Shown: piece by piece, positions 51,037 to 61,568 of the stretch
Position numbering within the stretch: position 1 is the stretch's first letter
How the letters are laid out: every line of letters starts with the position of its first letter
Source: Kitasatospora sp. CB01950
GTDB lineage: Bacteria; Actinomycetota; Actinomycetes; Streptomycetales; Streptomycetaceae
Direction of reading: 5' to 3'
DNA length: 64,000 bases
NCBI RefSeq assembly: GCF_001905465.1
Contig: NZ_LISX01000004.1
Location: 431,667 to 495,666 of the forward strand
Notes under the pieces: model-generated
What the model saw: only the letters and a program-made list of their open reading frames with translations
What the model was told of the DNA's origin: nothing
The model's database searches: none
Program-made: the position numbers and the translations under genes

Positions 51037-53736
51037 CTATCCGCGCCATCCTGCGGGGTCGTCCCGGCGCAGCGCGCCGAGCACGCCGGCCAGCACCGGC
51101 AGCACCAGGGCGAGCAGCGCGATGGTGGTCCACGGGACGTCGGCGGGGTTGAGCACGGCGGGCGCGCCCATCATCCCGGACACCCGGGAGCGCAGCAGGG
51201 CGTACGCGGGGACGAAGCCGCCGACGGTGCCGAGCAGGCCGCCGAGCAGCGCGATCAGTCCGGCCTGGAGGCCGGCGACGGTGCGCCGGGTACGGGGCCG
51301 GGCGCCGATCGCGGACAGCAGGGCGCGTTCGCGGCGGGCGTCGGCGGCGGCCAGCGCGGTGGAGACCACGGCCGCGCCGAGCACCACCAGGGCGGCGAAG
51401 CCGCTGAGCGCGACCTGCACCACGCTGTCCTTGGCCCGGAAGCCGCGTTCCACCCCGAACTCGGAGCGCGGGGCGAGCCGGGCGACGGTGGCGGCGGCCC
51501 GCTGCTCGGCCTTGTCGGCGACCGGGGTGCCGGGCAGCCAGATCGCCCCGGTCGGCTCGACCTTCAGGCCGAGCCCGCGGATCGTGTCGGGCGCGATCAC
51601 CACCGGCGCGTAGCGCTGCGCTCCGGGGCGGGCGACCAGGACAGCGTCGACGGCGACCTGCTTGGGCTCCATGTTGACGCCCCGCATCCGCAGCACGGCC
51701 TTGCCGTCGTGCAGGTAGGACGGGTCGGTGACCACGGCCTTCCCGGCGAGCAGCGCGGCCTCGGCGTCACGGTCGCGCAGCGCCAGCAGGTTGTGCAGCG
51801 CCGCGGCGTCGCCGACCACGACCGGCTTGGCGTCGGTCTGGCCGTAGCGCGGCCCGCCCTCCGCGTACACCACGTCCAGGCAGCCCTCGCAGAACACGTA
51901 CTGCGCCTCGTACAGGTCGGCGCGCTCCCCGAGGTCCGGGATGTCCTGGACGATGGCGGTGCGCAGCTGGGGCATGGTGTCGGCGTCGCCGTGCAGGGTG
52001 AGCCTGACGGCGCCGACGGGCTGCTCCAGCCGGTAGGAGGCGCGGTCCTGGGCCTCGGCGCCGGCGGTGTGCACGCCGACCGCGACGGCTCCGGCGACGG
52101 CGGCGAGCACCGCGGCGACGGCGGGGCCGGTGCGGGAGCGGTGCCGGGCGGTGTCGCGCAGCGCGAGCCGCGGGCCGACCGGCAGCAGGCGGGCGAGCCG
52201 GCCGAGCAGGACCAGCAGCGCCGGGGTGAACAGCAGCAGGCCGAGTTCGGCGAGCATCGCGCCGCCCAGCACCGACAGGGTGCGGGTGGTGAGGCCGGCC
52301 AGCACCGGCATCGCGCCGGTCGGGGTGACCACCGCGCCGTACAGCGCGAGGCCGACGCCGGCCAGCACGATCACCACGCCGAGCACCGGCGTCCAGCGGG
52401 CGGAGCGGCGCACCGGGTCGCGGTCGGTCAGGCCGTCCAGCACCTCGCGGCGCCCGGCCTGCAGCGCGGGCAGCAGGGCCGCCAGCAGGGCGGTGACGGT
52501 GCCGACGGCGGCAATCGCCAGCAGGTCGGTCGGACGCAGGGTGAACCCGCCGAACCGGCTGCCGCCCCACTCCTCGATCCGGGTGCGCAGCACGGCGACC
52601 AGACCGGCGCCCAGCACTGCGCCGAGGGCCGCGCCGGCCGCGCCGAGCACCAGGCCGCCGCCGAGCACCACGGCCCGGACGTGTCCGGGGCGGCCGCCGG
52701 CCGCGCCGAGCAGGGCGAGTTGGCGGCGGGCCCGCCGGGCGCCGACCGCGAAGGCCGGGCCGGCCAGCAGGGCGACCTCCAACAGCGCCATCGCGGCGGT
52801 GGTGGCGACCGTCATCATCCTGCGCTCACGGGCGTCCTCGCTGCCGATGGCCTCCGCCACGGCCGGCGCGTCGGCCGGCGGGTGAGCGGCGACCTGACGG
52901 CCGGCCAGGGTGTAGCCGTGGCGGTTGAGTTCGCGGACCTTGTCCCAGCCGAGCTGCGCGCCGGCGGGCAGCTGGACCAGCCAGGCGTCCTTCTTGGCGG
53001 CGGCCTGCTCGGCGCTCGGGCTCTGCGGGGCGAGCCCGGCGGTGACCTGGGCGGCGTCCAGCTGCTGGTACAACTCGCCGGGGCGGGCGACCAGTTCGGA
53101 CTTGTTCAGGTCGTCGGGGTGCTCCACGGTGCCGGTCAGCGTGAACGGGGTGGACTCCAGGCCGCGAACGGTGACGGTGTCGCCGATCCGCAGGCCGGTG
53201 TCGGCGAGGAACGCCTTGGTGGCGGCGGCCTCGTGGCCGGCGGCGGGGGCGCGGCCGGAGACCAGGTTCAGGCGGCCCTTCCAGAGGTCGCCGCTCAGGT
53301 CGGCCTCGAAGGTGTCGACGGGGGCCAGGCCGTCGTGGGTCTGCACGGCCGCGACCGGGCCGGTGCGGGCCGGCGTCAGGGTGCTGCCCTGCGGGAGCAA
53401 CTCGCCGAGCAGCGCGACCGGTTCGGTGCTCGCGCCGCGCTTCTGCTCGGGCGTCAGGCTGTCCTGGCGCTGCGGCAGGGTGCGGACGCCGTCGGCCGGG
53501 AACACCGACTGCTCGATGCTGCGGCCCGGGTCGTAGGCGCCGATCAGCGCGTCCGCCCGGCCCATCAGCCGGTCGGAGCGCTCGGCGGCGGTGAGCTGTC
53601 CGCTGCGGTGCACCACGTCCACGCCGGTCGCGCCGAGCACCGGCAGCGCGATCATCGCGACCACCAGTGCGCTGCGGCCCTTGGCCCGCAGGGCGTCGCG
53701 GCGCGCCATCCGCAGCACCGCCCGCCAGGCGCTCAT
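51037..53736 (-). CDS. FtsX-type ABC transporter permease
   Basis: An 899-residue MacB/FtsX-like permease with two large extracytoplasmic parts and about 10 transmembrane helices. It begins MSAWRAVLRMARRDALRAKG and RSALVVAMIALPVLGATG, with the first helix at ~20-40. The central helices (about 345-560) and the final ones (LLSAIGARPRTRRTVAGLQAGLIALLGG) show the FtsX pattern. Two Cys (VFCEGCLDVVY) lie in the second extracellular part. It overlaps the ATPase gene by 4 nt. The pair likely exports a peptide or lipid, or acts in stress signalling; the substrate is unknown. Confidence 0.88.
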   Translation of the reverse strand: MSAWRAVLRMARRDALRAKGRSALVVAMIALPVLGATGVDVVHRSGQLTAAERSDRLMGRADALIGAYDPGRSIEQSVFPADGVRTLPQRQDSLTPEQKRGASTEPVALLGELLPQGSTLTPARTGPVAAVQTHDGLAPVDTFEADLSGDLWKGRLNLVSGRAPAAGHEAAATKAFLADTGLRIGDTVTVRGLESTPFTLTGTVEHPDDLNKSELVARPGELYQQLDAAQVTAGLAPQSPSAEQAAAKKDAWLVQLPAGAQLGWDKVRELNRHGYTLAGRQVAAHPPADAPAVAEAIGSEDARERRMMTVATTAAMALLEVALLAGPAFAVGARRARRQLALLGAAGGRPGHVRAVVLGGGLVLGAAGAALGAVLGAGLVAVLRTRIEEWGGSRFGGFTLRPTDLLAIAAVGTVTALLAALLPALQAGRREVLDGLTDRDPVRRSARWTPVLGVVIVLAGVGLALYGAVVTPTGAMPVLAGLTTRTLSVLGGAMLAELGLLLFTPALLVLLGRLARLLPVGPRLALRDTARHRSRTGPAVAAVLAAVAGAVAVGVHTAGAEAQDRASYRLEQPVGAVRLTLHGDADTMPQLRTAIVQDIPDLGERADLYEAQYVFCEGCLDVVYAEGGPRYGQTDAKPVVVGDAAALHNLLALRDRDAEAALLAGKAVVTDPSYLHDGKAVLRMRGVNMEPKQVAVDAVLVARPGAQRYAPVVIAPDTIRGLGLKVEPTGAIWLPGTPVADKAEQRAAATVARLAPRSEFGVERGFRAKDSVVQVALSGFAALVVLGAAVVSTALAAADARRERALLSAIGARPRTRRTVAGLQAGLIALLGGLLGTVGGFVPAYALLRSRVSGMMGAPAVLNPADVPWTTIALLALVLPVLAGVLGALRRDDPAGWRG

Positions 53737-54449
53737 CGCTCGGCCCCGGCGCGCTGCGCCGCCTCACGGAGGAACCGGCCGTCCCGGAGGAACACCACCC
53801 GGTCCGCCCACGCCGCGTGCGCGGGGTCGTGGGTGACCATCACCGCGGCGGCGCCGGCGTCGCACCGCGAACGCAGCACCTGCAGGACGGCCTCGCCGGT
53901 GGCCGAGTCGAGCGCGCCGGTCGGCTCGTCGGCCAGCACCAGCCGCCGCTCGCCCGCCAGCGCCCGGCCGATCGCGACCCGCTGCTGCTGGCCGCCGGAC
54001 ATGTCCTCCGGGAACCGGTCGGCGAGCTGGGCGATCCCCAGCTCCTCCAGCGCGGCGAGCGCCTCCGCCCGCGCGGTGCGGGCCGAGACACCGTCCAACT
54101 CCCTTGGCAGCGCGATGTTCTCCGCCGCCGTCAGCGCCGGGATCAGGTTGTACGACTGGAACACGTAGCCGACCGAGCGACGCCGCACATCGGCCAGCTT
54201 GGCCCGGCTCAGCCCCTCCAGCGGGGTGCCCTCGACCAGCACCCGGCCGACCGACGGGCGGTCCAGGCCGCCGGCCAGCGCCAGCAGCGTGGACTTCCCG
54301 GAGCCGGACGGCCCCATCACGGCCAGGAACTCCCCGGCCCGCACCTCCAGGTCGATCGGGTGCAGGGCGTGCACCTCGGCCTCGCCCCGGCCGTGCACCC
54401 GGCCGACACCTTCCAGGCGCAGCACGGCCTGCGCGCTCGATCCGGTCAT
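53733..54449 (-). CDS. ABC transporter ATP-binding protein (LolD/MacB type)
   Basis: A 238-residue ATPase: Walker A GPSGSGKSTLLALAGGLDRP near residue 43, Q-loop YVFQSYNLIPALTAAEN near 87, signature LSGGQ-type MSGGQQQRVAIGRALAG near 144, Walker B RLVLADEPTGALDSATG near 165 and the H-loop MVTHDP near 199. It partners the FtsX permease. The start is the ATG with GAGGGGG 5 nt upstream. It is the first gene of a four-gene operon (ATPase, permease, padR, membrane protein), though padR may also have its own promoter. Confidence 0.93.
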   Translation of the reverse strand: MTGSSAQAVLRLEGVGRVHGRGEAEVHALHPIDLEVRAGEFLAVMGPSGSGKSTLLALAGGLDRPSVGRVLVEGTPLEGLSRAKLADVRRRSVGYVFQSYNLIPALTAAENIALPRELDGVSARTARAEALAALEELGIAQLADRFPEDMSGGQQQRVAIGRALAGERRLVLADEPTGALDSATGEAVLQVLRSRCDAGAAAVMVTHDPAHAAWADRVVFLRDGRFLREAAQRAGAER

Positions 54450-54479
54450 GGATCCCCCTCGGAACAGCGGAACATCTTG

Positions 54480-54492
54480 CATACCGAGTATG
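54480..54492. promoter_or_regulatory. Dyad in the ABC operon promoter
   Basis: CATAC-CGA-GTATG, a perfect 5-bp inverted repeat, 31 nt upstream of the ATPase start, in an AT-richer patch that also contains TATGTATAGCC. It probably belongs to the PadR operator or promoter. Confidence 0.45.
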
Positions 54493-54540
54493 TATAGCCT
54501 TCGCGCGACGACTACTCAAGTCTGCGGCATAAGTCGGTGA

Positions 54541-54550
54541 ACTACATATA
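54541..54550. promoter_or_regulatory. PadR-linked motif upstream of ABC operon
   Basis: ACTACATATA, second copy (see 51015-51024), in the divergent spacer between the ABC operon and the HD-domain gene. Confidence 0.5.
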
Positions 54551-54605
54551 GCCTGGGTCACATCCGCGGACGGACCACGCCACCACGACGACGGCGGGGA
54601 GCAGA

Positions 54606-55244
54606 ATGACCGTCATGACCGCATCGCTGTCCGAGCGCTGGCACGCCCTGCTCACCCGCTGCGGCGCCACCGTCGACCCGGTGCCCTACGCCCGCGACCT
54701 GCTTGCCCGCTGGGCCGAACCGCAGCGCCGCTACCACACCACCGACCACCTGCGGGCCGTCCTCGACCGGATCGACGAACTCGCCGACCACGCCGACGAT
54801 CCCGACGCGGTCCGGCTGGCCGCCTGGTTCCACGACGCCGTCTACCGGCCCGACCGCTCCGAGAACGAGGAACGCAGCGCCGCCCTCGCCTGCCGCGCCC
54901 TCCGCGAGGCGGGCCTCCCCGAACCCGTGGTCCACGAGGTCGCCCGCCTGGTCCGCCTCACCGCCACCCACCACCCCGCGCCCGGCGACCGCAACGGCGA
55001 AGTCCTCTGCGACGCCGACCTCGCCGTCCTCGGCTCGCCCCCCGACCGCTACGCGGCCTACACCGCCGCCGTCCGCGACGAATACTCCTTCGTCCCCCCG
55101 GACGCCTTCCGCGAGGGCCGCACCGCGATCCTCCACCACCTCCTCGCCCTCCCCGCCCTCTACCGCACCCCCGAGGCCCACGACCGCTACGACGCCCAGG
55201 CGCGCGCCAACATGCAACGCGAGCTCAACGAGCTGGCCCAGTAA
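54606..55244 (+). CDS. HD-domain protein (putative metal-dependent phosphohydrolase)
   Basis: A 212-residue protein with an HD-type fold: RYHTTDHLRAVLDRIDELAD near residue 41, AAWFHDAVYRPDRSENEERSA near 73 (the HD pair), ATHHPAPGDRN near 118 and DADLAVLG near 140. These supply the metal ligands His, His-Asp and Asp. The substrate is unknown. Starts at ATG 54606; the ATG 9 nt later (MTAS) is possible. Confidence 0.85.
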   Translation: MTVMTASLSERWHALLTRCGATVDPVPYARDLLARWAEPQRRYHTTDHLRAVLDRIDELADHADDPDAVRLAAWFHDAVYRPDRSENEERSAALACRALREAGLPEPVVHEVARLVRLTATHHPAPGDRNGEVLCDADLAVLGSPPDRYAAYTAAVRDEYSFVPPDAFREGRTAILHHLLALPALYRTPEAHDRYDAQARANMQRELNELAQ

Positions 55245-55263
55245 GGGGCGTGGGTGCGAAGAC

Positions 55264-55345
55264 AGGGGCGCGAGGAACTGCGCGCAGCGGAAGGCACCCC
55301 ACCGCAAGATCGCGACGCAGACAATCACTTGCACGTGCTCGCGCC
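55264..55345. repeat. Composite palindromic repeat, copy E (left arm plus inner part)
   Basis: CAGGGGCGCGAGGAACTGCG, then CCGCAAGATCGCGACGCAGA and CAATCACTTGCACGTGCTCG. The right outer arm and the end of the inner arm are missing. It lies between the convergent HD gene and the next hypothetical gene. Confidence 0.8.
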
Positions 55346-55362
55346 CCAGCAGGTGAGCACCC

Positions 55363-55722
55363 TCAGCCGAGCTCCCCCACCGCCGCGACGACCAACCCCT
55401 TCTTGCCGCACACCCAGTGCGGATCCGCCCCCAACTCCGGCTCCACGCCGAGCGCGTGCGGGTCGTCGTCCTCCGCCGCGCAAGCGGAACAGAGCGGCCA
55501 CCGCCCGTACGACTCCAGCAGCGCGTCCTGCACGTCCTGCGCGATCAGCCCGAGCACGAACTCGCAGCCGTCCGGCCACTGTTCGAGCCACCACCGCCGG
55601 TGGGTGACGGCGTCCTCGACCAGCGAGACGATCGCGGCGTCGGCGACGTCCCTCGCGGTGAGGTCGGCGAGGATCAGCGCACGCGCGTTGTGCAGGGCGG
55701 TTTCGATCTGGGGGCTGGCCAT
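55363..55722 (-). CDS. Hypothetical protein with cysteine pairs
   Basis: 119 residues. The N-terminal half is helical (MASPQIETALHNARALILAD). The centre reads RRWWLEQWPDGCEFVLGLIA, and the C-terminal half has CSACAAEDDD and a later VCGKKGLVVAAVGE, which could bind zinc. No family was recognised. It is transcribed in the same direction as groEL, just downstream of the groEL terminator. Confidence 0.65.
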   Translation of the reverse strand: MASPQIETALHNARALILADLTARDVADAAIVSLVEDAVTHRRWWLEQWPDGCEFVLGLIAQDVQDALLESYGRWPLCSACAAEDDDPHALGVEPELGADPHWVCGKKGLVVAAVGELG

Positions 55723-55749
55723 CCGCCCATTGTCCCAAAGAACGCCGCA

Positions 55750-55777
55750 AGGGCGGCCTCCCGAAGGAGACCGCCCT
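55750..55777. terminator. Terminator after groEL
   Basis: 12-bp arms AGGGCGGCCTCC / GGAGACCGCCCT with one mismatch and a CGAA tetraloop, 37 bp past the groEL stop on the reverse strand. Confidence 0.8.
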
Positions 55778-55813
55778 CAGCGTGAGAACGACAGATCCGT
55801 CCGAAGGGCCGGA

Positions 55814-57757
<1,944 letters not shown>

Positions 57758-57964
57758 TCAGGCGCCGGCGGCGCGGACCATGTCGGCCTGCGGACCCTTC
57801 TGACCCTGCGAGATCTCGAACTCGACCCGCTGGCCCTCTTCCAGGGTGCGGTAGCCGTCCATCTGGATCGCGCTGTAGTGGACGAACACGTCCGCTCCAC
57901 CGTCGACCGCGATGAAGCCGTAGCCCTTCTCGGCGTTGAACCACTTGACGGTGCCCTGAGCCAT
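57758..57964 (-). CDS. Cold shock protein (CspA family)
   Basis: A 68-residue single-domain cold-shock protein: [20 protein letters not shown] (RNP1), then DVFVHYSAI (RNP2) and [20 protein letters not shown]. It binds single-stranded RNA and DNA. GGGGAG is 7 nt before the ATG. A promoter about 120 bp upstream gives a long 5' leader, as is usual for cold-shock mRNAs. It lies between groEL and the MoaD/thrC genes, an arrangement common in streptomycetes. Confidence 0.96.
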   Translation of the reverse strand: MAQGTVKWFNAEKGYGFIAVDGGADVFVHYSAIQMDGYRTLEEGQRVEFEISQGQKGPQADMVRAAGA

Positions 57965-58538
57965 TCCGAACTCCCCTTGTGCTGTGCTGGCCCTTCAGAG
58001 ATCCGCGGGACGCGGACCCGGAGGTCTGGAAGACCGGCCTTGTGGGGATCCCCCCCGTACGGCGCAGCCTCTGTCGCGGCTGAATGTATCCGGATATGCG
58101 CCCTCTGCAACAGGCCCTAATTTCGCGGAAAGTCCTTGCCCCGCAGGGGATATGACGGGGCGAAAGGTATGCGGCGCGACAATTGCCACCGGGCATAACG
58201 GACGTGTCACCGCAAATCGCCGGAAGAATTCTGACGGCGGCCTGACAGGCGGGGCAAGGAACGGTCCGGCGCATGTCTCGAAGCGCGGGACGGGGCGGGG
58301 CCTGCGCGAGGTGCGGTGCGGGGAAAAACGAGGATTGGAACGGGCCGTGGAGGGGAACGGCTTCCCCGGCACTCTACTCCCCCGGGGGTCCGGGAATTCC
58401 AGCGACCCGCCGGGCCGTAATCACGGCTGCCCGCATCCGGGAATCAGGTGGCGGGCACAGTGCGCGAAGCCGCCGCCAGGCGGCTCGGAAATCGAATTCC
58501 GAGGCCTGACGGCGGCAGGGCGAATGCACGGGGCGGCG
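57965..58538. other. Long spacer between cold-shock and MoaD/ThiS genes
   Basis: 574 bases with no gene. It includes the cold-shock promoter and leader near 57965-58110. The rest is a slightly less GC-rich region in which no coding signal, repeat or hairpin with long arms was recognised; a small RNA cannot be excluded. Confidence 0.4.
58083..58110 (-). promoter_or_regulatory. Probable promoter of the cold-shock gene
   Basis: On the reverse strand TTGCAG (58105-58110), a 16-bp spacer and TACATT (58083-58088). The predicted leader before the ATG at 57964 is about 110 nt. Confidence 0.55.
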
Positions 58539-58817
58539 TCAGCAGCCGCCGGCCACCGCCGGAATGATCGACACCGAGGCGCCGTCCTTGATCTCGGTCT
58601 CCAGGCCCTCCGCGAAGCGCACGTCGTCGTCGTTGACGTACACGTTGACGAAGCGGCGCAGCTTGCCGGTGTCGTCCAGCAGGCGGGCCGCGATGCCCGC
58701 GTGGTTGGCCTCCAGGTCCGCGATGACGGCGGCCAGGGTGGCGCCCTCGGCGGTCACCTCGGCGGCGCCGCCGGTGTAGGTGCGGAGGATGGTGGGGATG
58801 CGGACGGTGGCGCTCAT
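58539..58817 (-). CDS. MoaD/ThiS-family sulfur-carrier protein
   Basis: 92 residues with the ubiquitin-like beta-grasp pattern: MSATVRIPTILRTYTGGAAE, then VTAEGATLAAVIADLEANHAG, RRFVNVYVNDDDVRFAEGLE, and SVSIIPAVAGGC at the end. The C-terminal di-glycine of sulfur carriers is followed here by a cysteine, so one residue would have to be removed before thiocarboxylation, as known for QbsE-like and some CysO-like systems. It lies 29 bp downstream of thrC on the same strand, and CysO-type carriers in actinobacteria serve cysteine synthesis. Confidence 0.85.
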   Translation of the reverse strand: MSATVRIPTILRTYTGGAAEVTAEGATLAAVIADLEANHAGIAARLLDDTGKLRRFVNVYVNDDDVRFAEGLETEIKDGASVSIIPAVAGGC

Positions 58818-58846
58818 GGGGGGTGCTCCTCGGAAGACGTGGGGGA

Positions 58847-60127
58847 TCAGGCGGAGGCGAGGCCGGCGGCGCGGAAGGACTCCAGCGTCGGGCGGATCAC
58901 GGCGGTCATGCCGGAGTCGGCGACCGCGTCGAGGGTCTTCAGGCCGTCGCCGGTGTTGATCGCGACGGTCTCCTTGCTCGGGTCGAGCTGTCCGGTCTCG
59001 ACCAGCTTCTTCAGCACGCCGACGGTGACGCCTCCGGCCGTCTCCGCGAAGATGCCCTCGGTGCGGGCCAGCAGCCGGATCGCCTCGACCACCTGGGCGT
59101 CCGTGACGTCCTCGACGGCGCCGCCGGTGCGGCGGGCGATGTCGAGCACGTACGGGCCGTCGGCCGGGTTGCCGATCGCCAGCGACTTGGCGATGGTGTC
59201 CGGCTTGACCGGCTTGATCACGTCGCGGCCGGCCTTGAAGGCGGCGGAGACCGGGGAGCAGCCCTCGGCCTGGGCGCCGAAGATCTTGTACGGGCGGTCC
59301 TCGACCAGGCCGAGCTTGATCAGCTCCTGCAGGCCCTTGTCGATCTTGGTCAGCTGGGAGCCGGAGGCGATCGGGATGACGATCTGCTCGGGCAGCCGCC
59401 AGCCGAGCTGCTCGCAGATCTCGAACGCCAGGGTCTTGGAGCCCTCGCCGTAGTACGGGCGGAGGTTGACGTTGACGAAGCCCCAGCCCTCGCCGGCCGG
59501 GTCGCCGATCAGCTCCGAGCAGAACCGGTTCACGTCGTCGTAGTTGCCGTCGATGCCGACCAGCTCGCCGCCGTACACCCCGGCCATCACGACCTTGCCC
59601 TGCTCCAGGTCGTGCGGGATGAACACGCAGGACTTGAAGCCGGCCCGGGCCGCGGCGGCGCCGACCGCGCCCGCCAGGTTGCCGGTGGAGGAGCAGGACA
59701 GCGTGGTGAAGTCGAACGCCCGGGCGGCCTCGATCGCGCAGGCCACCACCCGGTCCTTGAAGGAGTGGGTGGGGTTGCCGGAGTCGTCCTTGATGTGCAG
59801 CTGCGCGGTGAAGCCCAGCTCGCGGCCCAGGTTGTCGGCCTTCACCAGCGGGGTCCAGCCCGGGTTCAGGTTCGGCTTGCCCGCGACGTCGGCGGGGACG
59901 GGCAGCAGCGGGGCGTAGCGCCAGATCGACGCCGGGCCGGCCTCGATCCGCTTGCGCAGCTCCTCGGCGTCGTGTCCCGCGTAGTCGTAGGCGATCTCCA
60001 GCGGGCCGAAGCACTCCAGGCAGGCGAAGCTCGGGCCGAGCGGGAAGCGGGTGCCGCACTCGCGACAGGACAGCGCGGTGGCCGGACCGAGGTCGACGGC
60101 GGCAGGTGCGGGGGTGTCAACAGCCAT
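58847..60127 (-). CDS. thrC: Threonine synthase
   Basis: A 426-residue PLP enzyme that converts O-phosphohomoserine to threonine. The N-terminal zinc-ribbon-like part has CRECGT and CLECFGPLE (residues ~22-43), as in the long actinobacterial form. The PLP lysine is K124 in NPTHSFKDRVVACA, with SCSSTGNLAGAVGAAAARAG near 145 and IPIASGSQLTKIDKGLQELI near 250. It starts at the ATG of MAVDT. It is cotranscribed with the MoaD/ThiS gene. The 285-bp region upstream to gpgS is divergent promoter DNA in which I recognise no riboswitch. Confidence 0.95.
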   Translation of the reverse strand: MAVDTPAPAAVDLGPATALSCRECGTRFPLGPSFACLECFGPLEIAYDYAGHDAEELRKRIEAGPASIWRYAPLLPVPADVAGKPNLNPGWTPLVKADNLGRELGFTAQLHIKDDSGNPTHSFKDRVVACAIEAARAFDFTTLSCSSTGNLAGAVGAAAARAGFKSCVFIPHDLEQGKVVMAGVYGGELVGIDGNYDDVNRFCSELIGDPAGEGWGFVNVNLRPYYGEGSKTLAFEICEQLGWRLPEQIVIPIASGSQLTKIDKGLQELIKLGLVEDRPYKIFGAQAEGCSPVSAAFKAGRDVIKPVKPDTIAKSLAIGNPADGPYVLDIARRTGGAVEDVTDAQVVEAIRLLARTEGIFAETAGGVTVGVLKKLVETGQLDPSKETVAINTGDGLKTLDAVADSGMTAVIRPTLESFRAAGLASA

Positions 60128-60412
60128 GGTGGCGAGGCCCTTTCTCCTCATCTTCCCCGGGTCGCGGTCGCGCCCGGGACGGAATTGGCACCTGTCCCGC
60201 CGGGCCTGCGAGGCCGCGCGGGAGGGTTGCCGGGACTTCGACGGGCCGTTCCCTCAGTCCCTCTGGATGAGCTCTGTGAAGTTGTGGTCGTACGCTGCGA
60301 GCGACCCCGACGTGCGAAGGTCCGACCGCAGTACGAAGACTGTAACCGAAGGCCCGTGCCGTCCAACCCCCCCGTCCGACACCCGAGACGGACCGAGACA
60401 GGGAGCGAGATC

Positions 60413-61411
60413 TTGCCCGAGCAGCCCGAGCCCGGGGTCCTGCCGGAAGTGGCCGACTGGCTGCGCCGCCGGTCCTGGGCGGCCGCCGACCGACCGCTCG
60501 ACCGGCTGCTCGTCGCCAAGCGCGCCGCCGGCCCGGCGGGCACCGTCAGCGTGGTGCTGCCCGCCCTCGACGAGGAGCCCACCGTCGGCGAGATCGTCAC
60601 CGCGATCCGCACCGAGCTGATGGAACGCGTCCCGCTGGTCGACGAACTCCTGGTGGTCGACTCCGGCTCGGTGGACGGCACCGCCGCCGCCGCGGCCGCC
60701 GCCGGCGCCCGGGTGGTGCACCGGGACGCCATCCTGCCCCGGCTGCCCGCCGCCCCCGGCAAGGGCGAGGTGCTGTGGCGCTCGCTGCTCGCCAGCAGCG
60801 GCGCGATCGTCTGCTACATCGACGCCGACCTGCGCGAATTCGACCCGGCGTTCGTCTCCGGCATCGTCGGCCCGCTGCTCACCGACCCCGCCGTGCACCT
60901 GGTCAAGGCCATGTACGACCGCCCGTTCGAGGCCGACGGCGCGATCGTCCCGGCCGGCGGCGGCCGGGTCACCGAACTGGTCGCCCGCCCGCTGCTCAAC
61001 CTGCACTGGCCGCAGCTGGCCGGCTTCGTCCAGCCGCTCGGCGGCGAGTACGCGGCCCGCCGCAGCCTGCTCGAACGACTGCCCTTCCCGACCGGCTACG
61101 GTGTCGAACTCGGCCTGCTGGTGGACGCGTTGGAACTGGTCGGGCTGGACGCGCTGGCCCAGGTCGACGTCGGCGTCCGGCACCACCGCCACCAGGACGG
61201 CCAGGCCCTCGGCCGGATGGCCGCCACCATCTACCGCACCGCCCTGGAACGCCTCGACCGCACCCACCGCCTCAAGGCCGACGCCGACCTGGTCCGCCCG
61301 CTGCTCACCCAGTACACCCGCACCGCCGCCGGCTTCACCCCCCGCACCCACCCCGTCGCCGCCACCGAACGCCCCCCGATGATCACCGTCCCGGAGTACC
61401 GCAACCGCTGA
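60413..61411 (+). CDS. gpgS: Glucosyl-3-phosphoglycerate synthase
   Basis: A 332-residue GT81 glycosyltransferase that makes glucosyl-3-phosphoglycerate from NDP-glucose and 3-phosphoglycerate, a step toward glucosylglycerate and polysaccharides. Motifs are VSVVLPALDEEPTVGEIV near residue 43, VDELLVVDSGSVDGTAA near 77, CYIDADLREFDP near 136, GGRVTELVARPLLN near 183, and GYGVELGLLVDAL near 230. The TTG at 60413 is chosen because GGGAG is 7 nt upstream; GTG 60356 is in frame with no good ribosome-binding site. It lies near otsA, in the compatible-solute region. Confidence 0.88.
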   Translation: MPEQPEPGVLPEVADWLRRRSWAAADRPLDRLLVAKRAAGPAGTVSVVLPALDEEPTVGEIVTAIRTELMERVPLVDELLVVDSGSVDGTAAAAAAAGARVVHRDAILPRLPAAPGKGEVLWRSLLASSGAIVCYIDADLREFDPAFVSGIVGPLLTDPAVHLVKAMYDRPFEADGAIVPAGGGRVTELVARPLLNLHWPQLAGFVQPLGGEYAARRSLLERLPFPTGYGVELGLLVDALELVGLDALAQVDVGVRHHRHQDGQALGRMAATIYRTALERLDRTHRLKADADLVRPLLTQYTRTAAGFTPRTHPVAATERPPMITVPEYRNR

Positions 61412-61568
61412 CCGCCCGCCCACATCTCGGGGAGGGGCCGTAATCGGTCGCAGAGGCCTGCTGATCGCCTTCGGCTTGCTGGGCACGGCCGGGTTGCCCC
61501 CCGCTGTTCACCCGGCGCAGGCCGCGCCGGGTGGTTTGGTCGGCTGATCACACGGCAAGGTTGGCTGT

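Noticed and set aside
60128..60412. Possible riboswitch or attenuator upstream of thrC
   Set aside because: No known aptamer pattern, Thr-rich leader peptide or terminator/antiterminator pair could be recognised.
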